DNA of 64,000 bases, taken from contig JAUZOQ010000002.1 in NCBI GenBank assembly GCA_030706385.1, forward strand, positions 1 to 64,000, written 5' to 3'. Every line of letters begins with the position of its first letter. Position 1 is the stretch's first letter. This DNA is from Bacteroidota bacterium. GTDB lineage: Bacteria > Bacteroidota > Ignavibacteria > Palsa-1295. The position numbers and the translations under genes were made by a program. The notes beneath the pieces were generated by a model. That model saw only the letters and a list, made by a program, of their open reading frames with translations, did not search any database and had not been told where the DNA came from. Below, piece by piece: positions 24,316 through 32,488 of this stretch.

Positions 24316-26364
24316 TCAATGCGCGACGAGCATTTGGCCGGATTGTACCTTTCCCCCGGTGTGGACGCGAGCAAAGTAGATCCCGTCAGGCATTTCCCTA
24401 GCATCCCAAGTGAACGAGTGCTCACCTGCCTCAAGCTCGCCCGAATAAAGCTGTTGGACTTTCGTATCTATAAGATTCACGACATCAACTCTTGCAAATC
24501 CATGATCCAATAAAGAGAAAGTGATCGTAGTGGACGCGGATAGCGGGTTCGGATAAACTCGGACATAAGACGCTTCAATTGGTTGTTGTACAGAATTGCC
24601 GCCAGCCATTTCCGAGAGCGGACGCCGCCATACACCGGAGCCATAGGTACCCACGAAGAGATCTGTACCGGTCGCGGCGAGTGCAAAGACATTGTTAATC
24701 GCCAATCCAGTATTCTCCGGAGTCCAGTTAGCTCCATTGTCGGTAGAAAGGAATACGCCGTTATACAGACTTCCCGCAAAAAGATTGGAGCCGCTACCGA
24801 CAAGACCATAGATGTGAATATCGGTCAATCCAACATTGATGGCAGTCCAATTTGAACCGTTGTTTGTAGAATGGAATACTCCGGCGTATTGATCGGCGAC
24901 AAAGAGATCCTTGTCACGTATGACAAAGGTGGCAATATTACAGGCATTCGGCAGGCCGGAACTTGCCGGCATCCACGTTGTGCCATTGTCCGTTAATACG
25001 AAAACCCCATTGGTAGTCCCTGCAAAAAGATCCTGTCCGTGTACAGCGAGAGCGGAGGTATACGTTCCAGGCTTTCCGATTGCCTGCCAACTTGCACCAT
25101 TATTTGCAGACATATAGATACTATCCTGCTGTGTGCCGGCACAGATAATCGATCCGCTTATAGCAAGCGACAGGACGCGGGAAGAAGACGGTAATCCGGT
25201 GCTCACAGACTTCCAACTAAGACCACTATCAGTAGAAAAAAATACACCTCCGGCAGCAGCAAAGAGATTCGATCCGCTTGCAGCGAAGGCGTACGCAGTA
25301 AAGCCACCTACACTCGTCCAACTATTTCCTTTGTCTGTCGAGAGGTATGTTCCCAACATTTGTGCTCCGGCAAGAAGATTTGATCCGATCACTCCAAACG
25401 ATTGCACAGCCGTATTGAGTATGCCGGTATTGCACGATGTCCATATGCGACCACTATCGGTTGAACGGAACATGCCTTGAGCCGTAGCAGCAAAACTGTC
25501 CGTGTCAAGGAAAGCAAAAGCCCAAGTCAGGCCTGTCAAATCGACTTTGGTCCAGTTCACTCCGAGATCGCTCGAACGGAACACCCCTGCTCCGTTTATT
25601 GATACGAAGATGTTGTTATCACGTATGCCGAGCACATTACAAGAAGCATTCTGTGGCAAGCCGGTATTGACAGCGCTCCAACTTTCTCCGCTATCGGTAG
25701 ATATTATGACACCGACATCCCGTGTCCCCGCAAAGAGGTTCGGACCACTGACTGCGAAGGAAACAGCGCGAGAAGGAAGAAAGCTAGTCTCGAGAGAAGT
25801 CCATGTCGCACCATTGTTGCTGGACATATACATGCCTGAGGCTGTTCCTGCAAAAAGCCTCGTGCCCATTACACCAAGACAATAGATAGGAATGTCATGT
25901 GGCAATCCGGAACTAACATTTGTCCAGGTCTCTCCTTCGTTCGTAGAGAGGATCACCCCTACATAATCAATTGAAGCGAAGAGGTTTGATCCGATAATAG
26001 CAAAATCATTAATATCGGTAGTAGTGTCCAATGTTGTCCAATGTGTGCCGCTGTTTGTCGAAAGGAAGATACCCTTCGTAGTTCCGGCGTAGAGTTTGGT
26101 GCCGATACTCCCAAAAGTAAGGACTGCAGTGCCCGGCGGTAACCCATCGTTAACGGCGGCCCAACTCGTTCCGTCATCTGTCGACTTGTATACACCAAAC
26201 TTTGTCTCTCCTGCCGAAGCAAAGAGGTTCGTGCCACTAGTAAAAACAGTAACCATGCCACCGCCATAAGGCCCATTCGTCTGCACCCACTGGGATCTTA
26301 CACCTTGTATTGCGCTCATTGTAAGAAAAAGAATCGAAGTAATGAGAATACCTCTGTTCTTCAT
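24316..26364 (-). CDS. Large secreted beta-propeller-like repeat protein with T9SS sorting domain
   Basis: 682 residues. Signal peptide ends GVRSQ. About thirteen repeats of 42-44 residues follow the pattern GSNLFAGTxxGVFxSTDxGxxWTxxNxGL, as in YCF48/BNR-like propellers; then a T9SS type A sorting domain (VYPNPLSASTTITFSLLD...GIYFARVHTGG). Expected at the cell surface or released. Repeats are clearly paralogous, so copy number may vary between strains. No enzyme motif seen. Confidence 0.88.
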   Translation of the reverse strand: MKNRGILITSILFLTMSAIQGVRSQWVQTNGPYGGGMVTVFTSGTNLFASAGETKFGVYKSTDDGTSWAAVNDGLPPGTAVLTFGSIGTKLYAGTTKGIFLSTNSGTHWTTLDTTTDINDFAIIGSNLFASIDYVGVILSTNEGETWTNVSSGLPHDIPIYCLGVMGTRLFAGTASGMYMSSNNGATWTSLETSFLPSRAVSFAVSGPNLFAGTRDVGVIISTDSGESWSAVNTGLPQNASCNVLGIRDNNIFVSINGAGVFRSSDLGVNWTKVDLTGLTWAFAFLDTDSFAATAQGMFRSTDSGRIWTSCNTGILNTAVQSFGVIGSNLLAGAQMLGTYLSTDKGNSWTSVGGFTAYAFAASGSNLFAAAGGVFFSTDSGLSWKSVSTGLPSSSRVLSLAISGSIICAGTQQDSIYMSANNGASWQAIGKPGTYTSALAVHGQDLFAGTTNGVFVLTDNGTTWMPASSGLPNACNIATFVIRDKDLFVADQYAGVFHSTNNGSNWTAINVGLTDIHIYGLVGSGSNLFAGSLYNGVFLSTDNGANWTPENTGLAINNVFALAATGTDLFVGTYGSGVWRRPLSEMAGGNSVQQPIEASYVRVYPNPLSASTTITFSLLDHGFARVDVVNLIDTKVQQLYSGELEAGEHSFTWDAREMPDGIYFARVHTGGKVQSGQMLVAH

Positions 26365-26693
26365 ACCTTTTGCCTCCTTCTGCCCAAATAAGTCAGATTG
26401 ACGACCTTGATCGCAATTATGATTTACAAAATATGTACCAATCTAAATTCTCATGTTTTTGATGGGTTACACGATTGTAGACGCCAGGAAGTTATTTAAA
26501 CGCGTTAATATTCTTGACTCCGGTCGAAATTTAACTGAATATTACCTGGCCGGTTTTCTTGTATTTGACCGAAGTTAGAGATTAGTATCTTTAATACTCA
26601 AAGAGGTGCACCCTTTCAATATGCCATACATCAAAATATATAATCGATCTTTTCGATTTTCCCGATTCCTAGCTCACCATGTAAAAGGAAACC
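26365..26693. other. Intergenic stretch
   Basis: No gene seen. From about 26693 downwards (minus strand) the sequence again starts with the TTTCCTTTTAC-ATGG element that opens the decayed gene at 27143, followed by weakly similar sequence, so a second, older decayed copy is possible. Confidence 0.35.
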
Positions 26694-27143
26694 TCACGTC
26701 CTAGAAAAACCATGGAGTAGATCCTTCACCTTGTTTTCTCGACCTATTTTGAGGTCTTTGCCGATGACATCTCGGATTGAGGCTATACTTGTCTGAGATT
26801 TTCTTCCTAGCTTTTCGACGTCCAGCTCAAACTATAGATACTTCTTAAGCATAAACTGCATCCGCAGTTTATCTGCTAAGTAGGGCTTTGTCTCGCCGCC
26901 ATTAGTTCTTACTTCGCCGACGACATCAAGAATCCTGGACCATAGTTTTTGATCTTCGCCGTTCTTGTTTTATCTTAAGAGCTTCCCGCAGAAAAATATC
27001 TGCCTTACCATCTTCAAGGAAATGAAGTGGAACAATCAGACGAAGAAGCGCCGTAATATCTTTGCAAATCGAGAACCTACATAGTCTTCATATCTGAATC
27101 CTCCTCCGTCCGTCGATATTATTCTTGCTATTCCTTTCGCCAT
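26694..27143 (-). pseudogene. Decayed gene with two frameshifts and an internal stop, family not recognised
   Basis: Reading the minus strand from ATG 27143 gives MAKGIARIISTDGGGFRYED and about 30 codons; a shift near GCAAAGATA (about 27062) continues with DITALLRLIVPLHFLEDGKA, a second shift near AAACAAGAA (about 26965) continues with NGEDQKLWSRILDVVGEVRT to MLKKYL, then a TAG, then 45 further open codons ending at 26694. The joined reading of about 150 residues looks like one former protein. Near-identical 16/17-bp direct repeats (CCATTGTAAAAGGAAAC at 27140 and CCATGTAAAAGGAAAC at 26677) flank it. I cannot name the family. Confidence 0.6.
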
Positions 27144-27348
27144 TGTAAAAGGAAACAACGGATGTTTGTAAATTGTCAATATCAGACGGTCGGATGGTAT
27201 CTTTTATATCAAGTGAGTACTAAATGAGAACTCAAAATGAGACCTGAAAACGCTATTTTGGTATATTCGAAACATCTGAAACCGCACTGAGACCACCCAA
27301 AATTGAAACGAGCGAAATTTCTCCCATGTTTTACTATTTTATTGAAAC

Positions 27349-27382
27349 AAAAAGCGTTACGACGGATATCGTAACGCTTTTA
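27349..27382 (-). terminator. Intrinsic terminator after tRNA-Gln
   Basis: Stem AAAGCGTTACG/CGTAACGCTTT with an eight-base loop; the minus-strand transcript ends in a run of T after the stem. Lies 30 bp past the 3' end of the tRNA. Confidence 0.75.
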
Positions 27383-27411
27383 ATATTGTTCTTTGATATG
27401 CTTTTGTAGTG

Positions 27412-27483
27412 CTGCCTCGCCAGGACTCGAACCTGGAACCTGCTGATCCAGAATCAGATGCCATACCATTAGGCCACGAGGCA
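27412..27483 (-). tRNA. tRNA-Gln (anticodon CTG)
   Basis: Minus-strand cloverleaf: acceptor TGCCTCG/CGAGGCA with G discriminator, D arm GCCTAATGGTATGGC, anticodon loop TTCTGGA giving CTG, T arm CCAGG-TTCGAGT-CCTGG. No encoded CCA. Confidence 0.93.
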
Positions 27484-27553
27484 ATTATCGTCAAGATTCT
27501 GAGCGGCTACATAACGAAGAACAGCATGGAGATGTTTCCCTGGTCTTTAGATC

Positions 27554-28309
27554 TTACCCAAGCCGGCCATAATAGAGCTCTGTCGAGTACTCGATTCGGA
27601 CACGATCGCCTTCATTATGCTTCGCATAAATTCTCTGTAAATCCTCCAGCATGGGTTGAAAACGCGGATCACTCGGCGCGGGAGTATAAGATGATGAGAG
27701 AAGTCTACCTTTCAATCCTTCAAAATCAAACGCTTGTGAGTTCAGGAAGAGCTGAAGTTTGAAGCCGGTATCCCCGAAAAGCTGTTTAATCCCCTCACCG
27801 GCATTGACATGGTTAACCTCTTTATAATCTGTGCCGTACGTATTCAGCAGATCCTCATACTCGACAAGAAACGGAGAAGCGACTGTGTCCCGATTATTCC
27901 ACAAAAGAACAACCCAGCCGTTTCTTCTCAAGATTCGTCGGAATTCGATGGATGACCGCTCAACATCAAACCAATGAAATGCCTGTCCTGCGACAATATA
28001 GTCGATGCTATCATCGGCCAGCATAGTGTCCTCAGCCGTTGCGTTGATACTCCTAAAATTTGGAAATCTATCTAATTGCGACTCGGCAGCGAGGCGCATT
28101 GCAGAATTCGGCTCGACTGCATAGACAACGTTACCATTCTTCAAAAACATCTCAGTGGAAATCCCCGTACCTGAGCCAATATCGGCGATGATTGAACTCG
28201 GTGAGAGTCCGGTCTCCTCTGCAAGAAATGGAATTACTTCGATGGGATAGTGCGGACGATAACGGATGTAATTCTCAACTCTATCGCTGAATCGCTCGGT
28301 GACGTTCAT
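27554..28309 (-). CDS. Class I SAM-dependent methyltransferase
   Basis: 251 residues from ATG 28309, which lies 7 bp after the clpX stop; an in-frame start at 28348 would overlap clpX. SAM-binding motif I is IADIGSGTGIST, followed by VYAVEPNSAM (acidic end of strand 2) and ATAEDTML, then IVAGQAFHWFD, a signature of the small-molecule methyltransferase group that includes UbiE-like and Tam-like enzymes. Substrate unknown. Same strand as clpX and likely co-transcribed. Confidence 0.87.
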   Translation of the reverse strand: MNVTERFSDRVENYIRYRPHYPIEVIPFLAEETGLSPSSIIADIGSGTGISTEMFLKNGNVVYAVEPNSAMRLAAESQLDRFPNFRSINATAEDTMLADDSIDYIVAGQAFHWFDVERSSIEFRRILRRNGWVVLLWNNRDTVASPFLVEYEDLLNTYGTDYKEVNHVNAGEGIKQLFGDTGFKLQLFLNSQAFDFEGLKGRLLSSSYTPAPSDPRFQPMLEDLQRIYAKHNEGDRVRIEYSTELYYGRLG

Positions 28310-28316
28310 GCACGAA

Positions 28317-29645
28317 TCAGGCCGCTTGTTTTTCGCCGATACGGACAAGAAGCGGCGGAGCTTTACCCTCTACAGCATTCCTGGTGACGATGCATTTTTC
28401 TAGTTTCTGATCGTCGGGCAATGAGAACATGAGCTCCGTAAGGACACTCTCCATGATCGAGCGCAATGCCCGCGCACCGGTTCCGCGCTTGACCGCTTTC
28501 TCGATGATCGCTTCAAGGGCATCATGCTCAAAGATCAGATCAACGCCTTCCATTGCGAAGAGCTTGCGATACTGTTTGATCAAAGCATTCTTCGGCTCAG
28601 TCAGGATCTGCATCATCGCTTCCTTCGAAAGGGCCTCAAGAGCAGTAAGCACTGGAAGCCGACCGATCAACTCGGGAATAAATCCAAACTTCAAGAGATC
28701 TTCTTGCTCGACAAAATGGAATACATTTCGAAGATGCTCCGAATCCCTCGAGGGGAATTCTGCACCGAATCCGATAGGATTCTTGTGAAGTCGCTTCTGA
28801 ATGATCTTTTCCAATCCTTCGAAAGCACCTCCCGCGATAAAGAGGATGTGTTTCGTATTGATATAGACGAGCGGCTGCTCAGGGTGTTTACGTCCGCCCT
28901 TGGGAGGAACGCCTGCAACAGTACCTTCAAGTAATTTCAAGAATCCTTGCTGAACGCCTTCTCCTGAAACGTCGCGAGTTATCGAAGCGCTATCGCTTTT
29001 TCGAGCAAGCTTATCGATCTCATCGACGTAGACAATCCCTCTTTCCGCCTTTGCCACATCATAATCGGCCGCTTGTAGCAAAGCCGAAAGGATAGATTCA
29101 ACATCATCGCCGACATAGCCCGCTTCGGTGAGTGTTGTAGCATCGGCTACGGCAAAGGGGACATCAAGGATTCGAGCCAGCGTTCTGGCCAGCAATGTTT
29201 TGCCGGTACCGGTAGGACCGACCATGAGGATATTCGCTTTCTCGATCTCAGTATCCTCGAAACCTTCTACACCCAGGATCGTCTCTGACTCAATTCTCTT
29301 GAAATGGTTGTAGACGGCAACGGATAGGACTTTCTTCGCTTGCTCCTGGCCTATCACATAATCATCGAGTTCTTTCTTGATTGCTCGAGGAGTAAAATGC
29401 GAAATTCCCGACCTCCTGGCACCGGCTTTCGTACTATATTGAGGCAGATGAGCGCGAAGCAGCTCGACATTATTCGCCGAACAGATATCGCAGATGTAGG
29501 CAGAGCCATAAGGCGCGCTAATAAGAGTGGTCACTTCATTTGCCGAACGGAGGCAGAACGAGCAGTGGGGTATGCTCTTACTGCCGTCATCCCCGCCGAA
29601 ACCGCCATTTTTGGGCTTTTTTGTCCTTGTTTTCTTTTCTTCCAT
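28317..29645 (-). CDS. clpX: ATP-dependent Clp protease ATP-binding subunit ClpX
   Basis: 442 residues. Unfoldase hexamer that feeds substrates to ClpP. N-terminal zinc-binding domain CSFCLRS...CDICSANN, then the AAA+ module: Walker A GPTGTGKT, Walker B IVYVDEIDKLA, the pore loop GYVGDD, the IGF loop NPIGFGAE for ClpP docking and sensor 2 GTGARALRSIME. About 20 extra basic residues precede the zinc finger. No clpP or trigger factor gene is adjacent, so the usual tig-clpP-clpX order is broken here. Confidence 0.97.
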   Translation of the reverse strand: MEEKKTRTKKPKNGGFGGDDGSKSIPHCSFCLRSANEVTTLISAPYGSAYICDICSANNVELLRAHLPQYSTKAGARRSGISHFTPRAIKKELDDYVIGQEQAKKVLSVAVYNHFKRIESETILGVEGFEDTEIEKANILMVGPTGTGKTLLARTLARILDVPFAVADATTLTEAGYVGDDVESILSALLQAADYDVAKAERGIVYVDEIDKLARKSDSASITRDVSGEGVQQGFLKLLEGTVAGVPPKGGRKHPEQPLVYINTKHILFIAGGAFEGLEKIIQKRLHKNPIGFGAEFPSRDSEHLRNVFHFVEQEDLLKFGFIPELIGRLPVLTALEALSKEAMMQILTEPKNALIKQYRKLFAMEGVDLIFEHDALEAIIEKAVKRGTGARALRSIMESVLTELMFSLPDDQKLEKCIVTRNAVEGKAPPLLVRIGEKQAA

Positions 29646-29752
29646 ACAAGTACTATAACAATGTTGCGTTCCAAATGGGTTGCTCCCCTAGCGGACGGTG
29701 CTCTTGAAACGCGCAAGCGCTGTATTGTATATAAAATACCCTCTCTGACTTT

Positions 29753-31621
29753 CTAATTCAAACCCAAAGGCGTCCTTTTTGAAGCCATCATGCGTTTTGC
29801 AATTTCTTTGAATTCGGGCAGATCGCGGATATTTGCGAAATCGGGATCCTTGTTAACCGCTTCGCCTGGGTTATATCCTTTCTCAAAAGATTTCTTTAGC
29901 ATTTCCAGTGCCGGTTTTATTTCCTTCAATCGAGAATATGTGCACGCAATATTATAGTAGATTACCGGAGGGACGTCGGTTGCTTTCAAGATAAGGGCAA
30001 TCTGCCGGTGCGCTTCTTCTTTCAGATCGCGGTTGGCAAGGTTGAGCGCAAACTGGACACGCACACCACTGACAGCGGGATTCTTCTCAAGATAGAGCTC
30101 ATACAATGGTATTGACTCATCAATATATCGATTACGCTTGGCCGTATCTCCGAGTGCTTGGTAGCAATCGATCAGGATTGACCACGCACTAAGATCAGTA
30201 ATGTTATTTTGTACGGCATGTTCGAGGTAGGTCGCTGCGAGATCGAATTCACCACGCTCATAATAGATGTTACCTAGAAAGGATAGAGCACTGATATTTT
30301 CAGCATTTTCCGGTTTCATTTCGGCAAAGAGCTTCGCTTCTTTAATTGCCGTATCCAATTGACCTCGAACCCGCGCAATTGTTGCAAGGACAAAATGCCC
30401 CTCGGCAAGCGAGGGATCAATTCGTATCGAGAGCCGCGCCAGGGAGTCCGAAACTTCGAGATCACGAAGTGTATCACCAAGAGCCTGAAATCTCAATAAA
30501 TATCCCAGCGACCGGAAATATTGAGCATATGCAAACTTTGGATCGAGCTTTACCGCTTCTTCGATATATCCCATTCCTTTCATCAGTTGTGCTTCGGAGC
30601 GGATATTATCAAGATAGCCGATTCCGATGAGAAACTTGTTATAAGCTTCAGCGTTCTTCGTGCTCTGATGTGCTGCATTGCTATCGAGGATCCTTTGCTG
30701 GACAAGGGATCCCTGTAATTCGAAAGCGATACTTCGCGCCAGCTTCTCCTCAACGGCAAATACATCGTCGACTGTGCCGTCATATTGATCGCTTCGCAAG
30801 ACCTTTCCGGATTCGGCATTAATCAGCTGTGAGGTGATCTTAATATTCTTGCCTTGCTTCTGTACCGTACCATCGACAACGTACTCTATCCCGAGCTCCT
30901 TAGCAATTGCATGCAGATCACTCTTGCGGCCTTTGTACTGCATTGCCGTCTTCCGGTCGATCACTTGCAGCCCACCAAGCCCCGAAAGAGTCGTAATGAC
31001 CTGCGCCGTAAGACCATCGGCGAAATATTCGTCTTCCTTATCAGAGCTCAGGGATTCGAACGGAAGAACGACGATCTTCTTTATCGGTGTTGCTTTTGCC
31101 TTAACTGAGCTCTCCGGCTTAGGAGCAAAGAAGAAGTATCCGGCTGCGATCAACCCAAGAACAAGCATGCCGATGCCGATCTTTGGCCAAATGGATGATT
31201 TCCTCGCCGCAGGAAGCGGAGTCTCAGCGATCGTCGTGCTTTCACCAATGAATCTCTTAACTGCTTCATCGATTCTCTCAAAGTCTTTGTAGGGGACTCG
31301 CTGAATGCCAGCCAATTGGTACTTCACCTCATGAGTCAATTCTACAGGCTCTAGCTCGATCGGGATGATCTTCTTCTTCTCTTCGCTGGCAAGAGACAGT
31401 TCTTTGATGACATTGTGCGATCCGAAGGAGTATGGCGAGAGGAGTATCAGAAACACTTTGCACGACTCGATCGCCCTTACGATCTCGCTGGACCATTGCG
31501 TTGCAGCACTAATATTGGTTTCATCGAGCCACACCGAATAACCCCGCTCTCGGAGCCTTTCGGAAAGCTTCGAAGCCTTTTCGCGATCATGGGTGCTGTA
31601 GGAAATGAATATATCTGCCAT
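29753..31621 (-). CDS. TIR domain - transmembrane - TolB/FlgO-like - TPR protein
   Basis: 622 residues from ATG 31621, three bases after the predicted transcription start; an upstream in-frame ATG (31666) is disfavoured because it would lie before the promoter. Residues 1-125 are a TIR domain (DIFISYSTHDREKA, VWLDET, FLILLSPYS) that keeps a Glu at 74 in NVIKELSLA, the position of the catalytic Glu in TIR NADases. A single membrane helix spans about 146-168. Then a TolB N-terminal/FlgO-like domain (VVLPFESLSSDKEDEYFADGL) and several TPR units to the end. TIR-TM-TPR proteins are known but uncharacterised; a regulatory or cell-death role is inference. Confidence 0.87.
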   Translation of the reverse strand: MADIFISYSTHDREKASKLSERLRERGYSVWLDETNISAATQWSSEIVRAIESCKVFLILLSPYSFGSHNVIKELSLASEEKKKIIPIELEPVELTHEVKYQLAGIQRVPYKDFERIDEAVKRFIGESTTIAETPLPAARKSSIWPKIGIGMLVLGLIAAGYFFFAPKPESSVKAKATPIKKIVVLPFESLSSDKEDEYFADGLTAQVITTLSGLGGLQVIDRKTAMQYKGRKSDLHAIAKELGIEYVVDGTVQKQGKNIKITSQLINAESGKVLRSDQYDGTVDDVFAVEEKLARSIAFELQGSLVQQRILDSNAAHQSTKNAEAYNKFLIGIGYLDNIRSEAQLMKGMGYIEEAVKLDPKFAYAQYFRSLGYLLRFQALGDTLRDLEVSDSLARLSIRIDPSLAEGHFVLATIARVRGQLDTAIKEAKLFAEMKPENAENISALSFLGNIYYERGEFDLAATYLEHAVQNNITDLSAWSILIDCYQALGDTAKRNRYIDESIPLYELYLEKNPAVSGVRVQFALNLANRDLKEEAHRQIALILKATDVPPVIYYNIACTYSRLKEIKPALEMLKKSFEKGYNPGEAVNKDPDFANIRDLPEFKEIAKRMMASKRTPLGLN

Positions 31622-31629
31622 ACGTCCGG

Positions 31630-31637
31630 CAAAGTTA
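31630..31637 (-). promoter_or_regulatory. -7 element TAACTTTG for the TIR gene
   Basis: Matches TAnnTTTG. The expected start is about 3 nt before the ATG, so the mRNA may be nearly leaderless. Confidence 0.55.
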
Positions 31638-31704
31638 CGAATAAATGCAAGGGTATTTGGCCGCAAGCCTTTATTTTCACGATGTTCACCCTATTCCGAT
31701 TATG

Positions 31705-31712
31705 TATATTTG
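31705..31712 (+). promoter_or_regulatory. -7 element TATATTTG for the DUF1801-type gene
   Basis: Matches TAnnTTTG, 19 bp before the ATG at 31731; divergent from the TIR promoter, with 67 bp between the two boxes. Confidence 0.55.
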
Positions 31713-31730
31713 CACAAATTCATTACAGCA

Positions 31731-32348
31731 ATGAGTAATCGCAATCCAAATATTGACGCCTACATCACAAAGGCCCAGCCGTTCGCGAAACCCATTCTTC
31801 AGCATATCCGCGGCCTCGTGCACAAGGCCTGTCCCGATGTTGAGGAGAAGATCAGGTGGGGCTTCCCGCATTTCGACCACTGCGGGCAAATGATGTGCTC
31901 TATGGCAGCCTTCAAACATCATGCCGTCATGGGATTTCCGAAGGCAGAGTTGATGAAGGACGAGAAGCTTCGTGAAAATGCAAGGTCCGAATCCGCCATG
32001 GGCCACATGGGACGACTTTCAAACATCAAGGACCTGCCTAGCGATAGAGTAATTATCGCCTATATTAAGGAAGCCATGAAACTCAATGAAGCCGGCATAA
32101 AACTTTCTCGGACCTCAAAATCGAAAACACAATCGGAATTACCATTGCCGGATTCCTTGAAAGCTGCACTGAAGAAGAACAAGAAGGCGATGATCGTTTT
32201 CGACAAGTTTCCGCCTTCGCACCGAAAAGAGTATGTTCTGTGGATCACCGAAGCAAAAACCGATGAGACACGACAGAAGCGTTTAGACCAAGCTCTGGAA
32301 TGGATCGCAGAGGGGAAGCCATGGAATTGGAAATACATGAGAAAGTAG
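31731..32348 (+). CDS. YdeI/DUF1801-type protein
   Basis: 205 residues from ATG 31731; the longer frame from 31605 would begin upstream of the promoter. N-terminal DUF1801-like domain (VEEKIRWGFPHFDHCGQMMCSMAAF) followed by the YdeI C-terminal part (LPDSLKAALKKNKKAMIVFDKFPPSHRKEYVLWITEA, split here across the hinge) with the conserved FPPSHRKEYV and EWIAEGK. The family folds like a steroid-binding or phosphate-binding small domain; biological role unknown. Confidence 0.85.
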   Translation: MSNRNPNIDAYITKAQPFAKPILQHIRGLVHKACPDVEEKIRWGFPHFDHCGQMMCSMAAFKHHAVMGFPKAELMKDEKLRENARSESAMGHMGRLSNIKDLPSDRVIIAYIKEAMKLNEAGIKLSRTSKSKTQSELPLPDSLKAALKKNKKAMIVFDKFPPSHRKEYVLWITEAKTDETRQKRLDQALEWIAEGKPWNWKYMRK

Positions 32349-32488
32349 GAGTCATCGACTCGTCATTTTATCGCCTGACCTACTGGGTCCAACCATATTC
32401 CCCTTCGGAACTTAACCCCTCATTTCAGCAATTAGTAGCTTGCTCATCCAAGAGCAACACCACGCATCACTCTTAATTCGAGACCACT

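Noticed and set aside
27409..27762. Plus-strand frame of 117 codons
   Set aside because: It runs antisense through tRNA-Gln and the end of the methyltransferase gene.
29753..31621. The TIR protein as part of a known anti-phage system such as Thoeris or CBASS
   Set aside because: No partner genes (ThsA-like, cyclase, STING) lie nearby; neighbours are clpX and a DUF1801 protein.
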